From the NCBI RefSeq assembly GCF_034931125.1, contig NZ_JAYGHM010000020.1:44678-108677 (forward strand): a stretch of 64,000 nucleotides of DNA. The letters are read 5' to 3'. Position numbers and translations under genes: made by a program. The notes under the pieces were generated by a model. The model worked only from the letters and a program-made list of their open reading frames with translations. It was not told the origin of the DNA and made no database searches. Origin of the DNA: Rivularia sp034931125 (GTDB lineage: Bacteria > Cyanobacteriota > Cyanobacteriia > Cyanobacteriales > Nostocaceae). Below, piece after piece: positions 43,833-54,182 of this stretch (position 1 is the stretch's first letter; each line of letters starts with the position of its first letter).

Positions 43833-46349
43833 TTACGCGCTCTTCACATTCACGTTGAAAGTTAAATCATCAAAACTTTGATCTCCACCATCATACAAAT
43901 ATTCAAGACCCAAGCTGTTACCTGAAGATTTGAGGTGTTGTTGTCCATCTGGATTAGCATTTCCAAAAACAAAGTAAGCATTTAATCCATTTGGATTTTG
44001 GTTGTTAGTTGGGTTTTGATCGAGAAATTCTTCTGCGGTACCGTTTGCGATCGCGTATGCTGCTAAGAATATTCCTCCATCAACTTCTACACTTAAGCTA
44101 CCATCATCTTTACCGAACTCTAGTTGAGTCATACGTTGATTGAGTGCTGCTGTTTCATATCCTTTTTCTCCGGGTCGAATAGGCTGATTCGTAACTGTAT
44201 CAACCACGGTACCGTCCAAGTCTAAAACTTGATAGAAACCTCCAGAATTGTTATAGGATGCGGTACTGTTAATATCTTCTAGAGTCAACAAAACTTTTTC
44301 GTCAGTTTTACCATCTCCATCAAAATCGACGTTGCGAAGATTTACTATTCCATTGATGGTAGGTTCAGATGGTTCAGAAGCTAAATTATTCTCAATTGGT
44401 ATGGGGGTTGATTGAGGAGTCGGATTATTGACTGAAGATGCTTCTACGTTAATGGGAGAGAATTCAATATAATCAAAGCGAGCAAATTCACCTTGGTTGC
44501 TAGTTGCTTCGATTTTGAAGGTGTCCCCAGACTTTAGCTGCACTGACTCTACGGCAATACGACTAGTTTTAGCAGCAGGTTTTGCCCAGCTATCAGGTAA
44601 ATCTTGGTCAAACACAAAGCTCGCGGTCTTTTCTCCAACAGTGACTGTGGCTTTAGACTGACCGTCGTTTTCGTCATAGTAACCGACTTTAACTTGATAA
44701 GTTCCTGTTTCACCTTCAAATTGACCTGTAGCAGAGCCTTGATTCTGACCTGCTCCTTTTAGAGAGATATGCTTTCCACCACTAGCACCAGAGTCTTTTA
44801 CAGTCTCAACTTGATAACCATTTAGAGTAAGTTCTTCTGCTTCATAACGTAGAGGGTCATTCTTCAGTGTAGGGATTGGCTCAGATTCGAGTCCTGTATC
44901 TACAGGTAATTCACCTGGATTACTACCAAAATCACCGGCATTTTGAGGAACGGGAGCTAACTGTAAATTAGTAACAAGCTTTGCTCCAGCGATCGAAGTA
45001 TCGGCACCCTTTATATTTTGAACGACATTCCCACCTCCATCGGTTACTTTGAAATTTACTGTACGCTCCGATTCACCATTAAATTGTGGAGATCTATTTC
45101 CTGCAAACTTGGACTTGCTGATGGTTAGATTTTTCCCTTGGGTTTCCCCAGCAATCCAGATATTTCCTGCTTGGCGATCGGCGTAGTTATTGACAAATGT
45201 GCTGTTGGTAATGGTCGATTTAGCTTGCGTTTTATAATTCAGGGCAATTGCTCCTCCTATTTGCCCATTTTTATTAGAATTCGTAACGCGGTTGCCAGAA
45301 AAAGTCGAATCTTCAATGGTGACTCCACCTTTAACATCTGTCCATAGACCTCCTCCTTGGGACGGTGATGTGTTATTAGCAATTGTGGAATTACGAATAA
45401 TTAATGAGGCAGGATTTGCTTCATCTCGATACGACTGAACAGCTAAACCACCTCCTTTGTTGGCTTTATTATTCGCTATTTTGCTGTTTTCAATTACAAT
45501 CTTGTCCTTTGAATATCCGCTGAGGAAAAAGGCTCCACCATAATCTCCACCACCAACGTTATCTTCAGCGATAACGTTACGAATCAGAGTCGTCCCTCCG
45601 AGATTATCGGGTTTCTCAGTTCCATTCGCTCCATCAGTGAAAATGGCTCCGCTTCCACCTACACCCTGATTTTTTCTGAATACCGAATCCTCAACTTTGA
45701 GTCCAGTTAACAAGGTGTAAACAGCGCCATAGGTACCTTTATTATTGGTGAAAGTACTGTTACTAATGTTTAAAAAAGCATTTCCCCCGACATTGCGTTC
45801 ACCATTACTATTAACAACTGTTGCTCCTTGTCCACCTCCATAGGTCGAGATTGCACCGGCACTAAAACCGTCTTTAGCTACCGAGCCGTCATTTCCATCA
45901 AAAACACTGTCCTTGATTGTGGCACTCGCACCGTAGCCGACAAAGATTGCACCACTTCGTTCCCCCACATTCTTAATAAAGCGGGAATTCTCTACCACCA
46001 AGGTATTAGAGTCAGCTAGTTCGATCGCTCCACCTCGCAAGGTCTTATTCGGATCGCTATCAACCGCTCTACCGTTAGCAAAAGTAAGGTTCCGCAGTAC
46101 CACATCTGAATAGTTATAGCTAACTTTTAGAATCCGCGTCTTATTCTCACCGCTGATAGTTAAATTAGATGCATCAGCCCCATCGATAGTTAGAGTTTTA
46201 TCAATGACGAGCTGTTCTTTTAATCGAATAGTTTTGTTAGCAAGGGCTGAATCGAAGCGAATAGTATCCCTAGAATTTGCGTTTAAGATAGCTTCTCTAA
46301 AGGTTCCTTTTCCACTATCCGCAATGCTGGTGACTCTAATAATTGCCAT
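43833..46349 (-). CDS. Right-handed beta-helix / CBM-like / DUF4114 surface protein
   Basis: 838 residues from ATG 46349 (a TTG three codons earlier is possible). The first half (about 1-430) is a pectate-lyase-like repeat protein: IRVTSIADSGKGTFREAI start and many coils such as VIENSKIANNKANKGGGL and NSTIANNT. The middle (about 500-630) resembles a CBM6/CBM35 sugar-binding module with RYEAEELTL and FDYIEFSPI. The C-terminus (about 690-838) is a DUF4114 domain with NPNGLNAYFVFGNANPD and the terminal DGGDQSFDDLTFNVNV. No classical signal peptide; type I secretion is common for DUF4114 proteins. Probably a secreted adhesin or matrix protein. Confidence 0.82.
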   Translation of the reverse strand: MAIIRVTSIADSGKGTFREAILNANSRDTIRFDSALANKTIRLKEQLVIDKTLTIDGADASNLTISGENKTRILKVSYNYSDVVLRNLTFANGRAVDSDPNKTLRGGAIELADSNTLVVENSRFIKNVGERSGAIFVGYGASATIKDSVFDGNDGSVAKDGFSAGAISTYGGGQGATVVNSNGERNVGGNAFLNISNSTFTNNKGTYGAVYTLLTGLKVEDSVFRKNQGVGGSGAIFTDGANGTEKPDNLGGTTLIRNVIAEDNVGGGDYGGAFFLSGYSKDKIVIENSKIANNKANKGGGLAVQSYRDEANPASLIIRNSTIANNTSPSQGGGLWTDVKGGVTIEDSTFSGNRVTNSNKNGQIGGAIALNYKTQAKSTITNSTFVNNYADRQAGNIWIAGETQGKNLTISKSKFAGNRSPQFNGESERTVNFKVTDGGGNVVQNIKGADTSIAGAKLVTNLQLAPVPQNAGDFGSNPGELPVDTGLESEPIPTLKNDPLRYEAEELTLNGYQVETVKDSGASGGKHISLKGAGQNQGSATGQFEGETGTYQVKVGYYDENDGQSKATVTVGEKTASFVFDQDLPDSWAKPAAKTSRIAVESVQLKSGDTFKIEATSNQGEFARFDYIEFSPINVEASSVNNPTPQSTPIPIENNLASEPSEPTINGIVNLRNVDFDGDGKTDEKVLLTLEDINSTASYNNSGGFYQVLDLDGTVVDTVTNQPIRPGEKGYETAALNQRMTQLEFGKDDGSLSVEVDGGIFLAAYAIANGTAEEFLDQNPTNNQNPNGLNAYFVFGNANPDGQQHLKSSGNSLGLEYLYDGGDQSFDDLTFNVNVKSA

Positions 46350-46609
46350 ATTTCCCAATGTTAAATTACATCAACTGGTAGAATACACTGGTAAATATAA
46401 CTACAAGATAACCATTTGAATGCTAACAATCTTTTTTCAAATTTGCAAACTTTATTCGTATAAATAAAATATTAATCTAATAAGTAAAATTACTCGTTAT
46501 AGCAAAAAATAACTACTGAAAGTAGATTAATTTATAGTACTGTTTGTAATTCAACACACAATTTTTGAATAGAGGAAATAGTGAATAACTGGAATTTAGG
46601 TAAAAATTG

Positions 46610-47002
46610 ATGAATATTGGAGAATCTGTAAGAGCGTTAATTTTGGCAAGACAAAAATGGAATAGTACGGGAATTAATTTAGTTGTCAATCAAGATTATC
46701 ATTTAACAGTATCTACAAATGAAAAATGGATAGATTGGTTTGTTTCATGCAATGCTGATGGGTTCCCCACTTCAAACTGGATATTAAAAAATAGCGAACG
46801 GTTAAGACGCTCACCTCAAGAAAATTGGTTTGCTCTGATGGGAACAATTAACTTTGATACCGATAATTTATTTAAAATCGGTACTGATAAAATATTGCAA
46901 GCAAATCAAAGCGGTATACTCACTTGTTTCGCGAATGATATACCTTTTATGTATTGGAATAATAAAGGTTCAATACAACTGATTGTGACTAGAATCAAAT
47001 AA
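46610..47002 (+). CDS. LecA (PA-IL)-like lectin domain protein
   Basis: 130 residues from ATG 46610 (the frame also allows a TTG one codon earlier). The pattern fits the small beta-sandwich of PA-IL lectins: TVSTNEKWIDWF, ENWFALMGTINFDTD, LFKIGTDKI and FANDIPFMYWNNKGSI. In LecA the calcium and galactose are held by an Asp and two Asn in NDVP...NN; here Asp110, Asn117 and Asn118 are at the equivalent places, but a Thr ligand is replaced by Met. No signal peptide. It lies divergently beside the beta-helix gene and may bind the organism's own polysaccharide. Family call is from pattern only. Confidence 0.65.
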   Translation: MNIGESVRALILARQKWNSTGINLVVNQDYHLTVSTNEKWIDWFVSCNADGFPTSNWILKNSERLRRSPQENWFALMGTINFDTDNLFKIGTDKILQANQSGILTCFANDIPFMYWNNKGSIQLIVTRIK

Positions 47003-47322
47003 TAAAATAATTTCATATTGATATTAATATTAATAAAGAGACGGTATTACAAGCTGTTTTTTAAGCTATCTAATATAACAAGGTAAAAGAAAGAGGGTTG
47101 ATTCTAGAGGTTTTTTAGTAATTTGAAATGGTAGCTTTATTTCCGCCGACCTTTACTAGCTATAGCAATCCAAACTGAGACTTAATTCTTATATGTAGAC
47201 ATAAAAATAAACCTAACAGTGCAAAACTCTTAGGCATTAATAAAACGAAGTATGTAACAAAATCTAAAATCATCTAAACCTCTTTCCTACTCTCTAATCC
47301 CAACGATGATTTTTTTTACCGA
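47003..47322. other. Intergenic region, nothing recognised
   Basis: 320 bp A/T-rich sequence between the convergent lectin-like gene and the lyase gene. No hairpin terminator strong enough to claim. Confidence 0.4.
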
Positions 47323-47868
47323 TCATCCTTCAATCCGCTTTTCCAAATACTGTCCAATCATTACCTGTTCCCCAGCGCGAGAAATCACAGATTGACGAGT
47401 GCGGTATTTCTCACCAATAAACTTGATCTCTTCCTCAAATACCGAACCTTTGTACTCGGTACGCAAACACAAAGTTTTCTCATTCGGTAAATGAAACTCA
47501 GCGGTAATTGGTTTCGACGTAGCAAAACCACGATCGCGATACAGTATATTGCCCAAAGCCCCAAATAAGGTAGAACCCTTCGATTCCTTCTTCCCACTCA
47601 CCGAGTTGACGCTTTCCCAAGTCACTTCGGTACCACAAATCAAAATTTTATCTGACGGTAAACCGTGCATCTGAGCCAGAACAATCAGTTCATCACATCC
47701 TGCTTCTAAAAACCGCACCGCGATCGCGCTTTCGACTTCTTTAGTTTCTCCGTCCGGTAAAGTATAGTAGCGTCGTTCCGAATGCCATTTACCTTCGGAC
47801 TCTCGAAAAAATTTCGCGATCAATACGGATTCATTTGTTGCTTCTGCAAGCTTTAGCGGTGATGTCAC
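47323..47868 (-). CDS. CpcS/CpeS-family phycobiliprotein lyase
   Basis: 181 residues from GTG 47868. The CpcS/CpeS pattern is visible: IAKFFRESEGKWHSERRYYT near the N-terminus, a central beta-barrel region and the end RTRQSVISRAGEQVMIGQYL with the conserved RxRQ...ISRAG. These enzymes attach phycocyanobilin or phycoerythrobilin to cysteine residues of phycobiliproteins. Which target protein it serves (CpcB/ApcB or another) cannot be told. A 577-bp divergent region separates it from the efflux operon. Confidence 0.85.
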   Translation of the reverse strand: MTSPLKLAEATNESVLIAKFFRESEGKWHSERRYYTLPDGETKEVESAIAVRFLEAGCDELIVLAQMHGLPSDKILICGTEVTWESVNSVSGKKESKGSTLFGALGNILYRDRGFATSKPITAEFHLPNEKTLCLRTEYKGSVFEEEIKFIGEKYRTRQSVISRAGEQVMIGQYLEKRIEG

Positions 47869-48445
47869 TGGTACACTTCCTTATATTCAACTCAAAATCC
47901 GGTCAGATGATAACTACACCATGTCTTTTATCTAAACCAGATTTTGTTACTTTTCTTAAAATAGCGCAATGTTTTGTAAAAGAAAGATAATTTAGTTACA
48001 ATGTCGCAAATAAAAATTTGTAGCCTTTAAATAAAAAAAATAGAAGTGAAAAAGGTCATAAATAGGTAAGGTAGAATTTATTACTTGCGATATAGTCAGA
48101 ATTATTTAAAAATATTTATAATCCTGATAGTTAATCGGATGATTCTTATGTATAAGTTTAAATATCCACAAGTAAGGTCGTATAAAAAAATCATGCATAT
48201 AAGTGTAAATACTAGTTATGCATACTAACTAAGTTTGTAAAAGATTAATGCTTTTAATTTTCTCAAACCTTTTTTGCTTCATACTCGGCTTGTATTAATA
48301 AAACTAACTATTTTATTTTTCATGCTAAGTTGCCTCTAAAAAAGTTGGGAAAGCCAATTACTTTTATTAAATAAATTATGCTTTATTAGTAACATTATTT
48401 ATTGTTTCTTCCTTCTCACTATTCCCTATTTTTTATTTCAAACAT
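47869..48445. other. Divergent A/T-rich intergenic region
   Basis: 577 bp upstream of both the lyase (-) and the efflux operon (+). No operator or repeat recognised. Confidence 0.4.
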
Positions 48446-49834
48446 ATGCCATACAAGAAGGAGACTAATAGACAACAGAATAATGATTTTTTCTCATCAG
48501 CATATAGCTTAGTTCCTTGTTCTCGCGGGTTGATTGCTTGTTTGTTGGGATTAGGGCTTTTAAGCGTTAGTTGTAGCGGCTCGCTTCCCAAAGAAACAGC
48601 CGATGCTCAATCCCAACGTCGAAGTAGGGGAGGAAAAAAAGGTGGTGCAGTTCCTGTAGATGTAGCGATCGCTCGCACGGATTCGTTACAAAAATCACAG
48701 CCACTGACGGGTACTACGACACCTTTTCGTACAGTTTCATTGCGATCGCAAGTAGAAGGAAGGCTTTTGGGATTAAATGTAGATGTTGGTGATACGGTTA
48801 ACCAAGGGCAAGTCATTGGACAGGTGGATGATACCCTATTAAGAACGGCAATAAATCAAGCAGAAGCAGAATTAGCATCTTTGAAATCAGAAATCGCACG
48901 TATTAACGCTCAGATTAGTAATGCTCGTGCGGAAGTCGAAAGAACTAAACTGCAACTCCAACAGCTACAAGCAGATTCTCAAAGACAGCAGAAACTTGCA
49001 AGTCAAGGTGCGATCGCCAAACAAACTGCCGAACAAGCACGTACACAAGCTCAATCAGCCGCTCAACTTGTTCGTGCTGCTCAAGAAAACGTTCGGGTCG
49101 AACAGCAAGCTCTTGCAGCGGCAAAAGGTAGAGTTATTGCTCAGCAAGCAGTTGTTGCAGAAGCAGTAGAAAGACGCTCCTATGCAAGACTCATATCACC
49201 CATTAGTGGTGCAGTTTTACAGAGATTAACAGAACCGGGAAATCTTCTCCAACCGGGGAATGAAATTGTCAAAATAGGGGACTTCAATCGGATCAAAGTA
49301 GAAGTTCAAATCTCCGAATTAGAATTAGCAAAAATCCAGGTTGGACAGTCCGTACAGGTGCGTTTAGATTCCTTTCCCAATCAAACATACTACGGAACAG
49401 TTACCCGTATTTCCCCCGCAGCCGATCCAACCGCTCGACTAGTACCAGTAGAAGTAGTTATTCCTAACAACAACAAGCAGATTGGTAGCGGTTTATTAGC
49501 ACGAGTTGATTTTACATCTCAGGAACAAGCAAATATAGTAATACCTGAATCAGCGTTACAAAAAGACAGAAAAAGCAAAACCAAAACTGAAGAAAATTCC
49601 CAGACAAATAGTCAAGGTAAAATATTCGTTTTAAATTCCTCAGAAAAGCCTACAGTTTCAGTCAGAGAAGTAACAGTTGGCAAAAAAATTGATGGCAAAG
49701 TCGAAATTTTATCTGGACTGCAACCAGGAGAAAAATTTGTAGCCCGTAGCGGAGAGCCGTTAAAAGATAATGCGGCTGTAAGACTTTCAATTCTTTCTGA
49801 AAAGCCAACTCAACTCCAAAAAACGAATAACTGA
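48446..49834 (+). CDS. RND efflux periplasmic adaptor (HlyD/AcrA family)
   Basis: 462 residues. A hydrophobic N-terminal signal (about 27-45) ends near Cys43, possibly lipid-anchored. Then the barrel-sandwich half-motifs LRSQVEGRLLGLNVDVGDTVNQGQ and YARLISPISGAVLQRLTEPG around a long coiled coil (about 130-230, repeated LQQLQADSQRQQ-type heptads), followed by a beta-barrel and the membrane-proximal domain with VREVTVGKK. It bridges the inner-membrane RND pump to an outer-membrane channel. The pump gene starts 26 bp downstream; an outer-membrane TolC partner is not in the window. Confidence 0.92.
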   Translation: MPYKKETNRQQNNDFFSSAYSLVPCSRGLIACLLGLGLLSVSCSGSLPKETADAQSQRRSRGGKKGGAVPVDVAIARTDSLQKSQPLTGTTTPFRTVSLRSQVEGRLLGLNVDVGDTVNQGQVIGQVDDTLLRTAINQAEAELASLKSEIARINAQISNARAEVERTKLQLQQLQADSQRQQKLASQGAIAKQTAEQARTQAQSAAQLVRAAQENVRVEQQALAAAKGRVIAQQAVVAEAVERRSYARLISPISGAVLQRLTEPGNLLQPGNEIVKIGDFNRIKVEVQISELELAKIQVGQSVQVRLDSFPNQTYYGTVTRISPAADPTARLVPVEVVIPNNNKQIGSGLLARVDFTSQEQANIVIPESALQKDRKSKTKTEENSQTNSQGKIFVLNSSEKPTVSVREVTVGKKIDGKVEILSGLQPGEKFVARSGEPLKDNAAVRLSILSEKPTQLQKTNN

Positions 49835-49859
49835 TAACTGTTCACTGTTCACTGGTAAT

Positions 49860-52800
49860 ATGCAACAAGTTAACCCAAACGGATTTAGTATTAGCGGTGT
49901 TTCAATTCGTCAGCATATCGGTACGTTGATGCTGACACTAGCAGTAATTGTGCTAGGTGTTTTTTATACAATCAGATTACCCGTAGATTTACTGCCATCA
50001 ATTACCTATCCCCGAATTGGCGCACGTATTACAGCACCGGGAATTTCCCCGGAAGTGGGGGTTGATGAAATTACCAGACCATTAGAAGAAGCTTTTGCTC
50101 GTACAGAAGGTGTGCTTCAGGTATATTCCCAAACTCGTGAAGGTAATATCAGCGTCGATTTGTATTTTCAACCGGGGGGTAACATTGACCAAGCCCTTAA
50201 TGATGCGACAGCTGCATATAACAGAGCCAGAAGCAGTTTACCCGATACTCTTGAAGCACCGCGTATTTTCAAATTTGACCCTTCCCAATTACCAGTCTAT
50301 GAATTTGCCTTAACTTCACCTGATTTAAAAGGCGTTGACCTGCGTGTATTTGCTGAAGAAGAACTCGCTCGTGAACTTGGTGTAGTTCCGGGGGTTGCGG
50401 GGGTAGATGTATCAGGAGGGCTTCAAGAAGAAATTAGAGTAAATATTGACTTGAACCGCTTGCAAGCTTTGGGCGTAGGATTAACAGACGTACTTGATGA
50501 ACTGAGGAGTCGTAACCAAGACGTTTCCGGTGGCAGAATATTTGGTGAAAATTCCGAGCCGTTAATCCGGACTGTGGGACGTTTTCAAGATGCTCAAGAG
50601 ATTGAAAATCTTTCCTTTGAAGTTTCTGCTTCCGAATCTTCTACAACTGCTACTCCCCCTCGTCGCGTTTACCTACGAGATTTTGCCCAAGTTATCGATG
50701 GTTCCGAAGAACAACGAATATTCGTTTCACTCAATCGCGAAGAAGCAGTAAAACTCAGCGTTCAAAAACAGCCGGATAGCAATACAGTTAATGTTGTCGA
50801 TAGCGTCAAACAGCGTTTGGAACAGCTAAAAGCATCCGGTTTAATTCCAGAAGGAACAGTAATTACCACAACCTCGGATGAATCGCAGTTTATCCGTAAC
50901 TCCATATCAAACGTTACTACTTCCGGTTTAATTGGTACCTTGCTCGCTGCGATCGCGGTTTTATTATTTCTTGGTTCTATCCGTCAAACGTTGATTATTG
51001 TACTGGCAATTCCCTTAGCTACCCTAGCTGCAATTGTTATGATGGGTGTATTTGGCTTATCTCTGAACATTTTTAGTTTGGGTGGTTTAGCTTTGGGTGT
51101 GGGGATTGTTGTTGATAACTCCATCGTCATGTTGGAGAATATTGCCGAAGGTGCGGGAATGACTCCGGGTAAAAGTACAAGAACTCGTTTGAGTCCCCAT
51201 CAATTACTCCAACAAGCCGAACAAAGCAGCCGGGAAGTTGAATCAGCTTTGATTGCTTCCACTAGTACCAACTTAGTTGCAGTATTGCCGTTTCTATTAA
51301 TCGGTGGCTTTATTTCGCTGCTATTTAATGAGTTAATTCTCACTATCAGCTTTTCTGTTGCAGCTTCGATTTTAATTGCAGTCACCGTTGTACCGATGAT
51401 GACATCCCGACTGCTAGCTTTACGGTGGTCGAGTCGTTTGAACGAATTTTGGTTATTACGTCAGTTTAATCGTAGTTTTGAAGCTGCTACGAGAGCATAC
51501 GGTAATTTTTTAGCGAAAGTGCTGCGTTTTCGCTGGCTGGCTATTGGAGCAGCTATTTTAATATTTGGTGGTAGCAGTTTATGGATGATTCCCCAAATCC
51601 CCCAAGAAATTTTACCCCGCATTAGTACCGGACAAGCCAACTTATTTGCTCAGTTTCCTCCCGGTACACCTTTGGAAACCAACCGCAAAATTATGGCTGC
51701 GGTAGATGATATTCTGATCGAACAGCCAGAAACCGAGTATACTTTTACCACTGCTGGAGGTGCGCTGTTTGGTACTAGTACCAGTGAAAACCCGTTACGG
51801 GGTTCCAGTACCATTACCTTAAAACCCGGTACCGATGTAGAAGCTTATGTAGAAAAAGTGACCGCTGAGTTTGAGAAACTTAATTTAGCCGGAATTCGTT
51901 TGCGTCTGAGTCCCGGTGCAGTCCGGGGTTTAATATTGAGTAATTCCCCCGTCCGTGGTGCAGAAGTTGATGTGATTTTACAGGGGAATGATTCGCGATC
52001 GCTACAAGAAGCAGGTCGTCAAGTATTAGCAGCAATGGAAGAACAAGCTACTTTAGCTAGATTCCGTCCCGATGCTGACCCCCAGCAACCAGAAATTCAA
52101 ATTTTACCCGACTGGGAAAGAGTTGCGGATGTAGGTTTAACAACTCAATCGATTGGTGACACTATTCAAACCGCGATCGAGGGTAGCACACCGACTCAGT
52201 TGCAGCGCGATAACCGTTTGGTAGATATAAAGGTACAGTTGAGCGAAGAATCAATCAAATCTGCTTCGGAACTGGCAAGATTACCTTTATTTGTAAATAA
52301 TAATCGTCAAGTACGTTTAAGTGACGTTGCCGACATTGTTGACGGACAAGCACCCGGAGAAATTCAGCGGATTAACCAGCGTCAGGTCTTTATTGTTGCA
52401 GGTAACTTAACTGAAGGAGCAAGTCTAGGGGAAGCACTAAAACAAGTTAATTCTGTACTCGCGAGTTTGGATTTGCCTGAAGGTGTGTTGGTATTGCCTA
52501 GTTCGTCATCGCAAGCTAATGAAGAATTGCAAAACTCTTTGAAATTGTTGGGAGGATTAGCCGCTTTTCTGGTATTTGTGGTCATGGCTGTGCAGTACAA
52601 TTCCCTGGTTGATCCCTTAGTAATTATGTTTACAATTCCTTTGGCATTAGCTGGGGGTATTTTCGGACTTTATATTACTCAGACAGCCATTGGTGCAACG
52701 GTTATCGTTGGTGCAGTGTTGTTAGTAGGTATTGTCGTTAATAACGCCATCATCATGGTAGAGTTAGCCAATCAAATTCGCGAACAAAAAGGTGTTGACC

Positions 52801-53054
52801 GTCAAACCGCAATTTTGCAAGCTGCACCGCAACGCTTGCGTCCGGTATTAATGACCACCATTACCACAGTTTTGGGTATGTTCCCCCTAGCGTTAGGTAT
52901 CGGGCAAGGTTCGGAATTCCTACAACCTTTGGGTGTAGTAGTCTTTTCTGGATTGTCTTTAGCAACAGTATTAACTTTATTTGTGATTCCCTGCTTTTAT
53001 ATTTTGCTACATGACCTTTTCAGTGGAAAATGGGGAAGGAGAGTTAGGAGTTAG
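49860..53054 (+). CDS. RND multidrug efflux transporter (HAE1/AcrB type)
   Basis: 1064 residues, usual length for AcrB-like pumps. Twelve hydrophobic helices, two large periplasmic loops. The proton-relay helix reads GLALGVGIVVDNSIVMLENI, keeping the first of AcrB's two aspartates but with Asn in place of the second, as in many HAE1 relatives. The second-half helix has LLVGIVVNNAIIMVELANQI. It should pump hydrophobic drugs, lipids or secondary metabolites with the preceding adaptor. The last residues (KWGRRVRS) run into heptamer-type repeat sequence and may be an acquired tail. Confidence 0.93.
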   Translation: MQQVNPNGFSISGVSIRQHIGTLMLTLAVIVLGVFYTIRLPVDLLPSITYPRIGARITAPGISPEVGVDEITRPLEEAFARTEGVLQVYSQTREGNISVDLYFQPGGNIDQALNDATAAYNRARSSLPDTLEAPRIFKFDPSQLPVYEFALTSPDLKGVDLRVFAEEELARELGVVPGVAGVDVSGGLQEEIRVNIDLNRLQALGVGLTDVLDELRSRNQDVSGGRIFGENSEPLIRTVGRFQDAQEIENLSFEVSASESSTTATPPRRVYLRDFAQVIDGSEEQRIFVSLNREEAVKLSVQKQPDSNTVNVVDSVKQRLEQLKASGLIPEGTVITTTSDESQFIRNSISNVTTSGLIGTLLAAIAVLLFLGSIRQTLIIVLAIPLATLAAIVMMGVFGLSLNIFSLGGLALGVGIVVDNSIVMLENIAEGAGMTPGKSTRTRLSPHQLLQQAEQSSREVESALIASTSTNLVAVLPFLLIGGFISLLFNELILTISFSVAASILIAVTVVPMMTSRLLALRWSSRLNEFWLLRQFNRSFEAATRAYGNFLAKVLRFRWLAIGAAILIFGGSSLWMIPQIPQEILPRISTGQANLFAQFPPGTPLETNRKIMAAVDDILIEQPETEYTFTTAGGALFGTSTSENPLRGSSTITLKPGTDVEAYVEKVTAEFEKLNLAGIRLRLSPGAVRGLILSNSPVRGAEVDVILQGNDSRSLQEAGRQVLAAMEEQATLARFRPDADPQQPEIQILPDWERVADVGLTTQSIGDTIQTAIEGSTPTQLQRDNRLVDIKVQLSEESIKSASELARLPLFVNNNRQVRLSDVADIVDGQAPGEIQRINQRQVFIVAGNLTEGASLGEALKQVNSVLASLDLPEGVLVLPSSSSQANEELQNSLKLLGGLAAFLVFVVMAVQYNSLVDPLVIMFTIPLALAGGIFGLYITQTAIGATVIVGAVLLVGIVVNNAIIMVELANQIREQKGVDRQTAILQAAPQRLRPVLMTTITTVLGMFPLALGIGQGSEFLQPLGVVVFSGLSLATVLTLFVIPCFYILLHDLFSGKWGRRVRS

Positions 53055-53115
53055 GAGTCATAGGATTTTGGATTTTGGATTTGGGAATTAAGAATAGTGA
53101 GGAGTTAGGAGTTAA
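53035..53115. repeat. Mixed heptamer repeats (GTTAGGA / GATTTTGG types)
   Basis: GAGTTAGGAGTTAGGAGTC and GGATTTTGGATTTTGGATTTGG units at the 3' end of the RND gene and the start of the short gap to the convergent glycosyltransferase. Confidence 0.65.
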
Positions 53116-53120
53116 ATTAT

Positions 53121-54182
53121 TTAACCTTTAATCTCTTGATAAACTGCTAATGTTTCTTGATAAACCCGGTTAACATTCAACCTTTCTAAATTTTGACCGG
53201 CTCGATTTTTCCATTCGTGTAATGCATTTGCATCATTCACCAAATTTATCATCTTATTTGCTAAAGCTTGACTATTTTGTGGTGGTACTAAAAGCCCAGC
53301 TTCTCCATAATCCAAAGCTTCAGGAATTCCATCAACTTCGGTTGCAATAATCGCACAACCGGCTTCACGCGCTTCTGAAAGTACCAGCGGACAAGGATCG
53401 CGAAAAGAAGCGAGGACAAATATATCACAAGAGTTTAAGTAGCGTTGCGGTTCTGGCTGATAACCTTCAAAATGAATTCTATCAATGCAACTTAGCTGTT
53501 TTGCTTGTGTTTCAAACATCTCTTTATCCGGACCATTTCCGACTAAATAAAGATGAGATTGAGGAAATAAATCTGCAATTTGCTCAAAAGCATTTATTAG
53601 TACAGTAATACCTTTACGCTGATACATTCCCGCAACAGTGAGAATTGCTGGATGGTGTAACTGTAAATTTTGATATTCATGTATCGGGTTCCGGGGACTT
53701 CCCAAAGTTCCATTACAAATAACCCGTAATTTATCTTCTGAAATACCCCTTTTTTTCATACTTTGAGCCACAACTTTACTGACAGCAATTACCCGATCAG
53801 CTAAACCCATTAATATACTTTCGTGCTTAAATTCGTTGTGTACAGTGGAAACCAAACCATAATTATTTCCAAATCTCAAACCACTTGCAAGCAGCATACC
53901 TGTCATCATATGAGCATGAACGATATCTGGCTGAAAATCTTTGATAATCTGCCGATAAATTACTCCTGCTTTCATAATATTTTGTGGTGTTCTTTTTTGA
54001 TTTAAATGATAATGTTTAACACCATATTTATTAAGCAATATTTCATATTCACCATCATCAGAAACTACCGCTACATCATGACCATTTTTAGCTTGCAAAC
54101 AAGCAATATCTACCGCTACATTGATGATACCGTTACCAATTTCCTGAATATCGTTCAAAATATGGATTATTTTCATCGACAT
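53121..54182 (-). CDS. GT4-family glycosyltransferase
   Basis: 353 residues. N-terminal IIHILNDIQEIGNGIINVAVDIA and HAHMMTGMLLASG; donor half AILTVAGMYQRKGITVLINAF (about 188-208) and PCPLVLSEAREAGCAIIATE (about 275-294) with the EX7E-type pair. A standard GT-B enzyme. Far from the main polysaccharide locus, so its product is unknown; the neighbouring GT2 gene on the same strand (553-bp gap) might work with it. Start ATG at 54182 or 54176. Confidence 0.86.
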   Translation of the reverse strand: MSMKIIHILNDIQEIGNGIINVAVDIACLQAKNGHDVAVVSDDGEYEILLNKYGVKHYHLNQKRTPQNIMKAGVIYRQIIKDFQPDIVHAHMMTGMLLASGLRFGNNYGLVSTVHNEFKHESILMGLADRVIAVSKVVAQSMKKRGISEDKLRVICNGTLGSPRNPIHEYQNLQLHHPAILTVAGMYQRKGITVLINAFEQIADLFPQSHLYLVGNGPDKEMFETQAKQLSCIDRIHFEGYQPEPQRYLNSCDIFVLASFRDPCPLVLSEAREAGCAIIATEVDGIPEALDYGEAGLLVPPQNSQALANKMINLVNDANALHEWKNRAGQNLERLNVNRVYQETLAVYQEIKG

